NCBI GenBank assembly: GCA_930972465.1
Contig: CAKNHF010000033.1
Coordinates: 1 to 32,860, forward strand
Source: an uncultured Lachnospiraceae bacterium
GTDB taxonomy: Bacteria > Bacillota > Clostridia > Lachnospirales > Lachnospiraceae
Direction of reading: 5' to 3'
Length of the DNA stretch: 32,860 bases
In this document: one piece after another, positions 1-8,078 of the stretch
Layout of the letters: each line of letters starts with the position of its first letter
How positions within the stretch are numbered: the stretch's first letter is position 1
Notes under the pieces: model-generated
What the model saw: the letters and a program-made list of their open reading frames with translations, nothing else
Databases searched by the model: none
What the model was told of the DNA's origin: nothing
Program-made: the position numbers and the translations under genes

Positions 1-137
1 TTGGTACTTTGAGAAGACATATCTATCTTTTCAATGCAGTTTGCGGAAACTCAAGCAAGAATACGTCTGCCTGTCCTGAACATGCAGCGTACCATATCAT
101 ATGCACACACCGTAGCGTCCCTTCTGCAGCAGATGAA

Positions 138-482
138 CTATGTAGAAAGTTCAAGACTGATCCGGATAGCCTCATTTACTTTCTTCATCATGGAAGCATC
201 TATATGACATACAAACTCTTTCAGCCGCTGTTTATCGATTGTTCGTATCTGTTCAAGCAAAATAACCGAATTTTTCACAATTTTATAATCCTGAGCGCTG
301 AGCTCTATATGAGTAGGCAGTTTTGCCTTGTTCATTTTTGAAGTAATGGCTGCGCAGATGATCGTAGGGCTATGGCGGTTGCCGACATTGTTCTGTATCA
401 CAAGAACAGGCCGGATTCCTCCCTGTTCCGATCCCACCACAGGGCTTAAATCAGCATAATATATATCTCCGCGTCTGATCAT
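138..482 (-). CDS. mazF: MazF/PemK-family endoribonuclease toxin (EndoA/NdoA-like)
   Basis: The product is about 114 aa and begins [15 protein letters not shown], the hallmark start of MazF/EndoA toxins. The family cleaves mRNA at short specific sites. The GSEQGG-x-RPVLVIQN block (about residues 18-33) and the ICAAITS block (about 42-48) are the conserved beta-barrel core. Length matches B. subtilis EndoA (116 aa). I chose the ATG at 482. An in-frame GTG at 494 lies only 1 nt after GGAG, so it is less likely. The gene follows alr, as endoA does in B. subtilis, but the 134-nt gap holds no antitoxin-sized frame. Family assignment is secure; toxicity and target site are inferred from the family. 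Confidence 0.9.
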   Translation of the reverse strand: MIRRGDIYYADLSPVVGSEQGGIRPVLVIQNNVGNRHSPTIICAAITSKMNKAKLPTHIELSAQDYKIVKNSVILLEQIRTIDKQRLKEFVCHIDASMMKKVNEAIRISLELST

Positions 483-616
483 CAATTTTCTCACACTCCG
501 ATTTCCGATACAGTTGTCAGCCTGACGGCTGCGATACTTCAGTATTTCCAGTTTTATCAGAAGTATTCAGCCATAACCGCATTCAGATGCGCAGTGTTCT
601 TCTATTTCCATATATT

Positions 617-1786
617 TTACGAATAATAATCAACCTGGCGGACGATCCGGCCGCCTTTCCGATATACACGCGGAATTCTCCTGCCCAGACAGCATACAAA
701 TTCATAGTTGAATCTTCCGCTCAGATCGGAAAGTTCCTCCACCGTGATCTCATCGCTGCCGTCCTTTCCGATCAGCGTGACCTCATCCATGAATTCCGTT
801 TCCGGTATTCCCGTAACATCTGCCATAAACTGATCCATACAAACTCTTCCAAGTATCTTTGCACGTTTTCCATGGATCAGCACGCTGCCCTTATTGGAGA
901 GGGATCGGGGATACCCGTCCCCATATCCGACCGGAATTGTGGCAACTTTCATCTTCTCCGGTGCAACAAATGTACCGCCGTAACTGATGGAAGTCCCGGG
1001 CTCAACCTCTTTGACAAAGCTTACATGACTGGTCAGCCTGAGCGCAGGCTTCAGATCAACCGCACTCTTATTCACTTCATCTGACGGATACATACCATAT
1101 GTGGAGATCCCCGCCCTTGCCAGATCATGCTTCATATCCGGAAAATCAATAATGCCCGCACTGTTATCACAGTCAAAATACGAAATGGATATGTTCCTCT
1201 TTTCCATTTCCGCTTTCATCCACATGAACTTTTCATGCTGCTGCAATGTATACGTCTTGTCTTTCTCATCCGCCTTTGCAAAATGAGTAAACATTCCTTC
1301 AATGCATACATTCGGAAGGCGGCTGATCCTCTCTATGACGTCCGCGCTCTCTTCATTGACCTGAAAGCCGATCCTGCCCATTCCCGTATCGACCTTTATA
1401 TGAAAATAAGCCTTTTTTCCCATCCTGACAGCTGTTTCAGACATCGCTTCCGCCATTTGTTCCGTATAGACAGCTGCGCGGATATCATACTCTATCATAG
1501 TCTCATATTCATCCGGGAAAACACATCCAAGGATAAGAATCGGTTTCTTTATGCCGTTTTTCCGCAACACGACCGCTTCACCGATACATGCCACTGCGTA
1601 TCCCCACACGTAATCCATCTCTTCAAACATCTCGGCTATGGGGACCGCTCCATGGCCGTAACCATCCGTTTTGATCACACCGATCAGGCGGGCATTGTCT
1701 CCGATCCTTTTTTTCATCTGTTCCATATTATATGCGACTGCGTCCAGATCGATTTCCGCACACACTCTGTTATACTGTTTCATCAT
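617..1786 (-). CDS. alr: Alanine racemase (PLP-dependent)
   Basis: This 389-aa protein interconverts L- and D-alanine and so supplies D-Ala for peptidoglycan. The PLP lysine is visible at K39 in VIKTDGYGHG, and the second catalytic base is Y269 in SISYGGTF. The N-terminal barrel begins EIDLDAVAYN. The C-terminal beta domain contains GRVCMDQF (about 313-320). The length is normal for Alr. Its start overlaps the stop of the upstream nnrE/nnrD gene (ATGA overlap at 1783-1786), and GAGGAG lies 8 nt before the ATG, so the two genes are translationally coupled. A cytoplasmic enzyme; assignment is secure. Confidence 0.96.
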   Translation of the reverse strand: MMKQYNRVCAEIDLDAVAYNMEQMKKRIGDNARLIGVIKTDGYGHGAVPIAEMFEEMDYVWGYAVACIGEAVVLRKNGIKKPILILGCVFPDEYETMIEYDIRAAVYTEQMAEAMSETAVRMGKKAYFHIKVDTGMGRIGFQVNEESADVIERISRLPNVCIEGMFTHFAKADEKDKTYTLQQHEKFMWMKAEMEKRNISISYFDCDNSAGIIDFPDMKHDLARAGISTYGMYPSDEVNKSAVDLKPALRLTSHVSFVKEVEPGTSISYGGTFVAPEKMKVATIPVGYGDGYPRSLSNKGSVLIHGKRAKILGRVCMDQFMADVTGIPETEFMDEVTLIGKDGSDEITVEELSDLSGRFNYEFVCCLGRRIPRVYRKGGRIVRQVDYYS

Positions 1787-3288
1787 TTTCTGTACTCCTC
1801 TGCCTCTTTAATACATTTTTGAATACCGGTGATAAGATCACGGGCGAGAACACTGTATTCCCCCATTGCATCCCTTGCCCTGTCGCCTCCGCATGCATGA
1901 ACCCATACACCGAGCGCAGCTCCCTGGAAAAGCTCCATCTTCTGTCCCAGAAATCCGGCGATCACGCCTGCCAGCACATCTCCCGAACCGGCCTTCGCCA
2001 TGGCGCTGTTTCCCGCCAGATTGAGGAATTTCTGTTTTCCTCTGCAAGCTACTGCAGTCCTGCTGTCCTTCAGTACACAGACTGCCGGATAGCGCTCAGT
2101 AAACCGGTCAAGGGTCTTCATCCTGTCTTCGGAGATCGACTCTACACTCCTGCCCGTCAGACGGGACATTTCTTTCATGTGAGGTGTTAAGACAAAGCGG
2201 TTATTTTCACACTGTTCAAGCAGGTCCATATGTCTGCTGAGCAGATTCAGCCCATCTGCGTCGATTACACAGGGAACCCTTACATTTTTCATGGTATGGA
2301 CAAATATTTTTTCAGACAGGCTGCTCTGTCCAAGGCCACAGCCTATGCACACGACATCCGCCCACTCAAGGAGTTCATCAAGTCTGTCTGCGTCAAATTC
2401 CGTATAAGTTGACATGACAGCTTCCGGAAGGAGCTGCTGAAGAACAGGCCGGTTAGCCTCCGATGTGTAAATCTGAACCAGCCCTGCTCCAACGGAATAA
2501 GCTGCACAGGCGGACAGGAAAGACGCGCCCGCCATCCCATTGCTTCCCGTTATCATAAGAATCCGCCCGTAACTTCCCTTATGGGAATCTTCCTTCCTCG
2601 CAGGGAGAAGAGCCGGAAGCTCTCCCATATTGTAGGTAAAACATATATCATTCATATCAGACAGTACACTCTTGTCAATTCCGATCGGAACAACTATGGT
2701 TCTGCCCGCGTAATTCTTTCCCGGAAACAGAGCACAGCCCAGCTTCTCGCATTCGACAGCCACTGTGATCTGCGCCCTGAACGCATTTCCGAGAACTCTC
2801 CCTGTGCAGGAACAGATTCCCGACGGGATATCGATTGCGACCTTCTGTCCCTTCCGTTCGTTCATCCACCGGATCACCTTATCATAATGCCCGGTGATTT
2901 CACGGCTCAGGCCCACCCCGAACACGGCATCCACTATAACACTATATTCCTTTTCCGGGAATCCCGTGAGCACTTCAATGCCTGAATTCCGCACAATATC
3001 TCTCTGCAGTCTGCACTCTTGGCTCATAGATTCCTCTCTGCCGACAAACAGTGCAGACACATCACAGTCCTTCTCCCGCAGAAGCCTTGCGGCAGCAAAG
3101 CCATCTCCGCCGTTGTTTCCGCTTCCACATACGATGAGCGGCCTGCTCAGGTCGATTCCGGCATTCTCCATAGCCTCCACGACCTTCAGAGCCGCTCTCT
3201 CCATCAGGACAATGGATGGAATACCTATTGTCTGTATGGTATACTCATCCGCCTTCTTCATCTGAGTTCCATTCGGAAGATATCTCAT
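1783..3288 (-). CDS. nnr: Bifunctional NAD(P)HX epimerase / ADP-dependent NAD(P)HX dehydratase
   Basis: This two-domain repair enzyme restores NAD(P)H from its hydrated form. Residues about 1-205 are the YjeF_N epimerase, with CGSGNNGGDG at 54-63 as nucleotide loop. Residues about 235-501 are the ribokinase-like dehydratase, with GSYGRILMITGSNG near 238-251 and AGSGDVLAG at 433-441 holding the catalytic Asp. I start at the ATG at 3288 (MRYLPNGTQM): AAAGGA lies about 9 nt upstream and family homology begins there. The frame stays open to 3375, but that 29-residue extension runs through a hairpin and into rex. It sits between rex and alr in one transcription direction. Redox-stress clustering with Rex makes biological sense, which is an inference. 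Confidence 0.93.
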   Translation of the reverse strand: MRYLPNGTQMKKADEYTIQTIGIPSIVLMERAALKVVEAMENAGIDLSRPLIVCGSGNNGGDGFAAARLLREKDCDVSALFVGREESMSQECRLQRDIVRNSGIEVLTGFPEKEYSVIVDAVFGVGLSREITGHYDKVIRWMNERKGQKVAIDIPSGICSCTGRVLGNAFRAQITVAVECEKLGCALFPGKNYAGRTIVVPIGIDKSVLSDMNDICFTYNMGELPALLPARKEDSHKGSYGRILMITGSNGMAGASFLSACAAYSVGAGLVQIYTSEANRPVLQQLLPEAVMSTYTEFDADRLDELLEWADVVCIGCGLGQSSLSEKIFVHTMKNVRVPCVIDADGLNLLSRHMDLLEQCENNRFVLTPHMKEMSRLTGRSVESISEDRMKTLDRFTERYPAVCVLKDSRTAVACRGKQKFLNLAGNSAMAKAGSGDVLAGVIAGFLGQKMELFQGAALGVWVHACGGDRARDAMGEYSVLARDLITGIQKCIKEAEEYRK

Positions 3289-3322
3289 TGCAGTCGTTCC
3301 TTTCTTTCCACTATTTTCAAAT

Positions 3323-3344
3323 ACCCCGCAGCGAACTGCGGGGT
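3323..3344 (-). repeat. Intercistronic hairpin between rex and nnr
   Basis: A perfect 9-bp GC-rich stem (3323-3331 with 3336-3344) has a 4-nt loop reading TTCG on the minus strand. It lies 35 nt before the nnr start and 14 nt after the rex stop. No run of U follows on the minus strand, so it is not a standard Rho-independent terminator. It could be a processing or stability element. Confidence 0.6.
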
Positions 3345-3358
3345 CTCTGTCTTTTGCT

Positions 3359-4003
3359 TTATTTTCTCTTTCCATCGTTTCTGCGGCTGATATTATAAGA
3401 AAGCTGCATCAGACTGTCGGACAGGTGTACGCTCTCCACAACCACATCTTTCGGCAACGTCAGATCTGTATGTGCAAAATTCCAGATGCCCTTGATGCCA
3501 TTGGCCACCAGAATATCAGCGACCTCTATCGCCTTTGACTTCGGAATCGTCAGCGCGGCAATCTCAATATCATTATCGTGCAGGAAACCCTCGAGCTCAT
3601 CCATCATTCTTACCGGGATTCCTCTTATAGAAACCCCCTCAAGACGGGGATTTACGTCAAACAGACTCTTCAGAATAAATCCGCTCCGTTCAAAAGCTGC
3701 ATAATTTGCAAGCGCCTGTCCAAGATTGCCTGCTCCTATGATGATAAAATTATGGTTCTGGTCCAACCCGAGGATCTTCCCGATCTCTGTGTAAAGATAT
3801 TTCACATTATAACCATATCCCTGCTGTCCAAATCCGCCAAAATTATTCAAATCCTGTCGTATCTGTGATGCGGTAACATGCATTTTCTTACTCAAGTCAC
3901 TGGATGAAATCCTTTCTACGCCCATCTCCAGCAGGTCGCCCAGATATCTGTAATATCTTGGAAGCCTTGATATTACAGCACGGGATATTCCTCTATGCTC
4001 CAA
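3359..4003 (-). CDS. rex: Redox-sensing transcriptional repressor Rex
   Basis: Rex senses the NADH/NAD ratio and represses fermentation and respiration genes. The 214-aa product has the N-terminal winged helix (ISRAVISRLPRYYRYL, residues 6-21; DLNNFGGFGQQGYGY, 51-65), a Rossmann nucleotide loop GAGNLGQ (90-96) and FDVNP (115-119). I start at a TTG at 4003: GGAGGG lies 8 nt upstream, the length then matches B. subtilis Rex, and a perfect promoter ends at 4035. ATG codons further upstream (4075, 4246) lie before the predicted transcription start. It is divergent from the ABC-F gene, as rex and ydiF are neighbours in B. subtilis. I saw no clear Rex box (TTGTGA-N6-TCACAA) in the divergent region. 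Confidence 0.95.
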   Translation of the reverse strand: MEHRGISRAVISRLPRYYRYLGDLLEMGVERISSSDLSKKMHVTASQIRQDLNNFGGFGQQGYGYNVKYLYTEIGKILGLDQNHNFIIIGAGNLGQALANYAAFERSGFILKSLFDVNPRLEGVSIRGIPVRMMDELEGFLHDNDIEIAALTIPKSKAIEVADILVANGIKGIWNFAHTDLTLPKDVVVESVHLSDSLMQLSYNISRRNDGKRK

Positions 4004-4034
4004 ACTTATCGCCCTCCATTTTTGATCTATGCTT

Positions 4035-4063
4035 ATTATATAGAAGACTTTTTCTTCTGTCAA
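4035..4063 (-). promoter_or_regulatory. rex promoter (sigma-A type, consensus)
   Basis: On the minus strand the -35 is TTGACA (4058-4063), the spacer is 17 nt and the -10 is TATAAT (4035-4040). All twelve hexamer positions match consensus. Expected transcription start is near 4028, giving a leader of about 25 nt before the TTG start of rex. This fixes the rex start downstream of the promoter. Confidence 0.9.
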
Positions 4064-4076
4064 ACTTTTCTTCATC

Positions 4077-4104
4077 TTGTATTTTCCGCCAATTACGTTA
4101 TAAT
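4077..4104 (+). promoter_or_regulatory. Probable promoter of the ABC-F gene
   Basis: A TATAAT hexamer at 4099-4104 is preceded by TTGTAT at 4077-4082 with a 16-nt spacer. Transcription would start near 4111, leaving a leader of about 64 nt before the ATG at 4175. It lies back-to-back with the rex promoter, 13 nt apart. Confidence 0.65.
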
Positions 4105-4174
4105 GGTAAACTGGGATTGTATCTGAGATACTTCTCAGACCTTTTCCGGCAAAGATTATATCAGGAGGAGTATC

Positions 4175-6091
4175 ATGATACTCGCATGTCATAATATCAG
4201 CAAAGCATTCGGAGAACATATTATAGTTGAAAACGGCTCTTTTCATATTGAGGATCGCGAAAAAGCCGCCCTCGTCGGAGTAAACGGAGCGGGCAAGTCA
4301 ACGATACTTAAGATGATCATGGGAGAGGAACCTCTGGACAAAGGAGATGTCACCCTCTCAAAGGGGCGTACGATCGGATATCTTGCCCAGCATCAGAATC
4401 TTCTTCCCGGGAGCACGATTTATGAAGAACTTAAAAGCGCTAAGGCTGATGTCATTTCACTTGAGCAGCAGCTGCGATCCATTGAGTCAGAGCTGAAATC
4501 GCTTTCCGGTGACGAACTGAAATCCCGGCTTGATACATACAACCGTCTTCAGTCCGAATTTGAATCCAGGAACGGCTATGCATGTGAAAGTGAGATCATC
4601 GGGGTTTTAAAGGGGCTGGGTTTTGAAGAAGAGGATTTTTCCAAAAAGACAGATACGCTCTCGGGAGGACAGAAAACCCGGGTATCTCTCGGAAAACTTC
4701 TGCTCACCAGACCGGATATTCTGCTTCTGGATGAGCCTACCAACCACCTGGATCTGAATTCCGTGTCCTGGCTGGAAACATTTCTCATGAATTATCCCGG
4801 CGCGGTATTCATTGTATCTCACGACAGATACTTTTTGAATCGTGTCGTAACCAAAGTCATTGAGATAGAAAACGGGGAACTGCGGACCTATATGGGAAAC
4901 TATAAGGCATATTCTGAAAAGAAGCAGCAGATCCGAGATGCCAGGCTCAAAGAATATCTGAATCAGCAGCGTGAAATCCGCCATCAGCAGGCCGTGATAG
5001 AGAAACTGCGGTCCTTTAACCGGGAAAAATCCATACGAAGAGCTGAAAGCAGGGAAAAGATGCTTGAAAAAATGACTCCCGTTGACAAACCGGCCGAAAC
5101 AGTGCGCGAGATGCACCTCACTCTTGAGCCTTCCTGCATAAGCGGCAATGATGTTCTGACTGTGGAGCATCTCTCCAAACGCTTTGACGATCAGATTCTG
5201 TTTCAGGATGTTAATTTTGAAATAAAACGTGGTGAGCACGTTGCCATAATCGGGGACAACGGCACCGGAAAAACCACGCTTCTCAAGATACTTAATCAGG
5301 TTATCCTGGCTGACAGCGGCTCCTTTACCCTGGGGGCGAAAGTCTCTGTTGGATACTATGACCAGGAGCATCACGTCCTGCATGATGATAAAACAATTTT
5401 TGATGAAATCTCAGATGACTATCCTTCGCTGAACAACACGCAGATACGAAGTACTCTCGCTGCCTTTCAGTTTACCGGAGATGATGTATTTAAGGAGATA
5501 CGTTCCCTGAGCGGCGGAGAGAAAGGCAGGGTTTCTCTGGCAAAGCTCATGCTCTCAGAGGCCAATTTTCTCATCCTGGATGAGCCTACCAACCACCTGG
5601 ACATCACATCCAAGGAGATTCTGGAAGAGGCGCTGAACAGTTACAGCGGAACCGTGCTCTATGTCTCTCACGACCGTTATTTCATCAATCAGACTGCATC
5701 AAGGATACTGGAACTTGTCAATCAGACATTTATAAACTATATCGGGAACTATGATTACTATCTTGAGAAAAAAGATGAGCTGACACAGGCGTATTCTTCC
5801 GCAGCCGGAGAGAACACAACTCCATCCGCCTCTGCCGTATCAGATTCGAAACTCAGCTGGCAGGAACAGAAAGAACAGCAGGCAAGGGAGCGTAAACGGA
5901 AAAATGATCTGAAAAAGACTGAGGAAGAAATCAGCCGCCTGGAAGAACGCAACAGCGAAATTGATCACGAGATGACTCTGGAAGAGGTCTACTCCAACTC
6001 CGTAAAATGTCAGCAGCTGGCCGAAGAACACAGTGCCAATGAAAGCCGTCTGGAAGAGCTCTATGAACTGTGGGAAGAACTTGCCGAATAA
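4175..6091 (+). CDS. ABC-F family ATPase (YdiF-like ribosome-associated factor)
   Basis: The 638-aa protein carries two ABC ATPase domains and no membrane segment, the ABC-F plan of ribosome-binding translation factors. Domain 1 has GVNGAGKST (35-43), LSGGQ (162-166) and DEPTNHLD (186-193). A charged linker (about 235-315) is the P-site tRNA interaction motif region. Domain 2 has GDNGTGKTT (360-368), a second LSGGE and a second DEPTNHLD. A Lys/Glu-rich coiled coil fills about 570-638, typical of YdiF/Uup types. AGGAGGAG sits 4 nt before the ATG. The neighbouring divergent rex supports the housekeeping YdiF type over an antibiotic-resistance ABC-F. Substrate specificity cannot be decided from sequence alone. 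Confidence 0.93.
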   Translation: MILACHNISKAFGEHIIVENGSFHIEDREKAALVGVNGAGKSTILKMIMGEEPLDKGDVTLSKGRTIGYLAQHQNLLPGSTIYEELKSAKADVISLEQQLRSIESELKSLSGDELKSRLDTYNRLQSEFESRNGYACESEIIGVLKGLGFEEEDFSKKTDTLSGGQKTRVSLGKLLLTRPDILLLDEPTNHLDLNSVSWLETFLMNYPGAVFIVSHDRYFLNRVVTKVIEIENGELRTYMGNYKAYSEKKQQIRDARLKEYLNQQREIRHQQAVIEKLRSFNREKSIRRAESREKMLEKMTPVDKPAETVREMHLTLEPSCISGNDVLTVEHLSKRFDDQILFQDVNFEIKRGEHVAIIGDNGTGKTTLLKILNQVILADSGSFTLGAKVSVGYYDQEHHVLHDDKTIFDEISDDYPSLNNTQIRSTLAAFQFTGDDVFKEIRSLSGGEKGRVSLAKLMLSEANFLILDEPTNHLDITSKEILEEALNSYSGTVLYVSHDRYFINQTASRILELVNQTFINYIGNYDYYLEKKDELTQAYSSAAGENTTPSASAVSDSKLSWQEQKEQQARERKRKNDLKKTEEEISRLEERNSEIDHEMTLEEVYSNSVKCQQLAEEHSANESRLEELYELWEELAE

Positions 6092-6124
6092 AAGGAGCGG
6101 TGTCATACAACACCGCTCCTTTTT
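6091..6124. terminator. Bidirectional Rho-independent terminator between ABC-F gene and icd
   Basis: A 13-bp stem (6091-6103 with 6110-6122) overlaps the ABC-F stop codon, has a 6-nt loop, and is followed by T-runs on both strands (TTTTT on plus; TTTTATT on minus). It serves the convergent ABC-F and icd transcripts. Confidence 0.9.
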
Positions 6125-6150
6125 CAATCAACACCGTCCGGCAGATGTAA

Positions 6151-7347
6151 TTACAGTCTCTTTGCGATCGCTTTGATAAATCCTTCGCTGTTGAGCACAG
6201 TCGGATTTTCAATCGTTGTGATCAGAGCCAGATCTTTTGTCATCTCACCAGCCTCAATCGTATCGATGGTCGCTTTCTCCAGTCTGTCGGCAAATTCCAT
6301 AAGATCTTTGTTGCCATCCAGTTCGCCTCTCTTGCGTAGTGCTCCGGTCCATGCAAAGATCGTTGCCACAGAGTTTGTTGATGTCTCCTCGCCTTTCAGA
6401 TGCTTATAGTAATGACGCTGTACCGTACCATGCGCAGCCTCATACTCATAATATCCTTCCGGAGATACAAGTACGGAAGTCATCATGGCGAGTGAGCCAA
6501 ACGCAGAAGATACCATGTCGCTCATAACGTCTCCGTCATAGTTCTTGCATGCCCAGATATATCCTCCCTCGGACTTCATCACACGGGCAACGGCATCATC
6601 AATCAATGTATAGAAGTATTCAATGCCCGCCTCTCTGAACTTCTCATCATACTCCGCATCATAAATTTCCTGGAAGATATCCTTGAATGTATGATCATAT
6701 TTTTTGGAAATCGTATCCTTGGTTGCGAACCACAGATCCTGTTTCGTATCAAGCGCGTAGGAGAAACAGCTTCTCGCAAAACTCTCAATGGATTTGTTCA
6801 GATTGTGCATTCCCTGTACGATACCCGGTCCGTCAAATTCATGTACAAGTTCCTTGGTCTGCGTTCCGTCTTCCGCAGTGTAAACCAGTTCAACTTTTCC
6901 GGCGCCCGGGATCTTCATCTCGCTTCCCTTGTATACGTCGCCGTACGCATGTCTGGCGATAGTAATCGGTTTCTTCCAGTTCTTAACACACGGTTCAATT
7001 CCTTTTACAACGATCGGAGCGCGGAAAACAGTTCCGTCCAGTATCGCACGAATCGTACCGTTCGGGCTCTTCCACATTTCTTTCAGATCATATTCATCCA
7101 TACGTGCGGCATTCGGAGTAATTGTCGCACATTTTACCGCAACTTTATATTTCTTTGTAGCAAGAGCCGAATCTACGGTCACCTGATCATTTGTCTCGTT
7201 TCTGTGTTCCAGTCCGAGATCATAGTACTCTGTCTTAAGATCTATGTAGGGCTCAAGAAGCTCTTCCTTAATCATTTTCCACAAGATTCTTGTCATTTCA
7301 TCCCCGTCCATCTCTACAAGCGGGGTTGTCATTTTGATTTTTTCCAT
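6151..7347 (-). CDS. icd: NADP-dependent isocitrate dehydrogenase, eukaryotic-like type
   Basis: This 398-aa enzyme oxidatively decarboxylates isocitrate to 2-oxoglutarate. It begins with [15 protein letters not shown], the signature of the eukaryote-like homodimeric NADP-IDH group, not the E. coli Icd type. Other blocks are [17 protein letters not shown] (substrate loop with Ser/Asn/Arg), the metal-binding [18 protein letters not shown] region and [11 protein letters not shown] (NADP site). GAAGGAG lies about 9 nt before the ATG. It is the last gene after the probable Re-citrate synthase and a GntR regulator, 50 nt behind the latter. Together they would give the oxidative branch to glutamate. 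No aconitase gene is in the window. Confidence 0.95.
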   Translation of the reverse strand: MEKIKMTTPLVEMDGDEMTRILWKMIKEELLEPYIDLKTEYYDLGLEHRNETNDQVTVDSALATKKYKVAVKCATITPNAARMDEYDLKEMWKSPNGTIRAILDGTVFRAPIVVKGIEPCVKNWKKPITIARHAYGDVYKGSEMKIPGAGKVELVYTAEDGTQTKELVHEFDGPGIVQGMHNLNKSIESFARSCFSYALDTKQDLWFATKDTISKKYDHTFKDIFQEIYDAEYDEKFREAGIEYFYTLIDDAVARVMKSEGGYIWACKNYDGDVMSDMVSSAFGSLAMMTSVLVSPEGYYEYEAAHGTVQRHYYKHLKGEETSTNSVATIFAWTGALRKRGELDGNKDLMEFADRLEKATIDTIEAGEMTKDLALITTIENPTVLNSEGFIKAIAKRL

Positions 7348-7397
7348 CTCTGCTGTCTCCTTCTGAATATTTTTGCTGCAGGCCGCATAAGCCTGTT

Positions 7398-8063
7398 TTA
7401 CATCTTGTCATATCCCTGCTTCTTCAGATTCTGAATTACATGAAGGATATGCTCATTCGCAAGCTGTTCTGCGAGCTCTTCGTCTCCGTCCCTGATGGCA
7501 CGGAGAATCTGTTTGTGTTCCCTGATGGATTTTCGTGCTCTTTCTTCTGACACTATGGAAGATTTTCTGGCTGCACGCACATAGTTGTGAAAATCACTCA
7601 GAAGATGTCCCAGGATCCGGCTGCCCGACGCTTCATAGAGTATTGTATGAAACCGGCCGTCAAGAACCGTAATCTGTTCTGTACTGAATCCGCTCCCTTT
7701 TTTCATCTGGAATTCTGAAAGGAGTATCGTTTCTTCAAGTTCATCCAGCTGTTCTTCGCTGATATGCTGAGCGGCCCAGCGTGCGCACAGTCCTTCCAGC
7801 ATGGAACGGATTACATAGATATCCCGGATATCCTTTTGGGAAATCCCCGTCACATATGCCCCTTTATTCGGTATAATCGTGACAAGGCCCTCCAGCTCAA
7901 GCTGTCTTAACGCTTCGCGAACCGGCGTGCGGCTCACCCCCAGCTCTTTGCCCAGCGTAGTTTCTCTCAGCTCATCATGTTCTTTATATTTGCCCCTGAG
8001 TATATCTTCGCGTATCTTCTGAAACACGCGTCCTCCGAGAGAATGTTCCTGATATTCTTCCAT
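7398..8063 (-). CDS. GntR-family (FadR/FCD subfamily) transcriptional regulator
   Basis: This 221-aa regulator has an N-terminal winged helix (about 10-75, with [20 protein letters not shown] and IPNKGAYV). The all-helical FCD ligand domain follows (about 85-215). FCD metal/ligand residues are visible: Asp and His in LDGRFHTIL, His in REHKQIL and His in NEHILHVI. These usually bind a divalent metal and a small carboxylate. It sits 15 nt after the citrate synthase gene and 50 nt before icd, with AGGAGG 7 nt before its ATG, so it is inside that operon. It probably autoregulates the operon in response to a tricarboxylate or dicarboxylate. The effector is inference. Confidence 0.92.
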   Translation of the reverse strand: MEEYQEHSLGGRVFQKIREDILRGKYKEHDELRETTLGKELGVSRTPVREALRQLELEGLVTIIPNKGAYVTGISQKDIRDIYVIRSMLEGLCARWAAQHISEEQLDELEETILLSEFQMKKGSGFSTEQITVLDGRFHTILYEASGSRILGHLLSDFHNYVRAARKSSIVSEERARKSIREHKQILRAIRDGDEELAEQLANEHILHVIQNLKKQGYDKM

Positions 8064-8078
8064 CTGAAGTCCTCCTGG

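Noticed and set aside
1-137. A further gene or antitoxin downstream of mazF
   Set aside because: Only frames of about 25 codons or less were found on the minus strand, without a ribosome site or recognisable motif; the plus-strand frame at 9-341 is a shadow of mazF.
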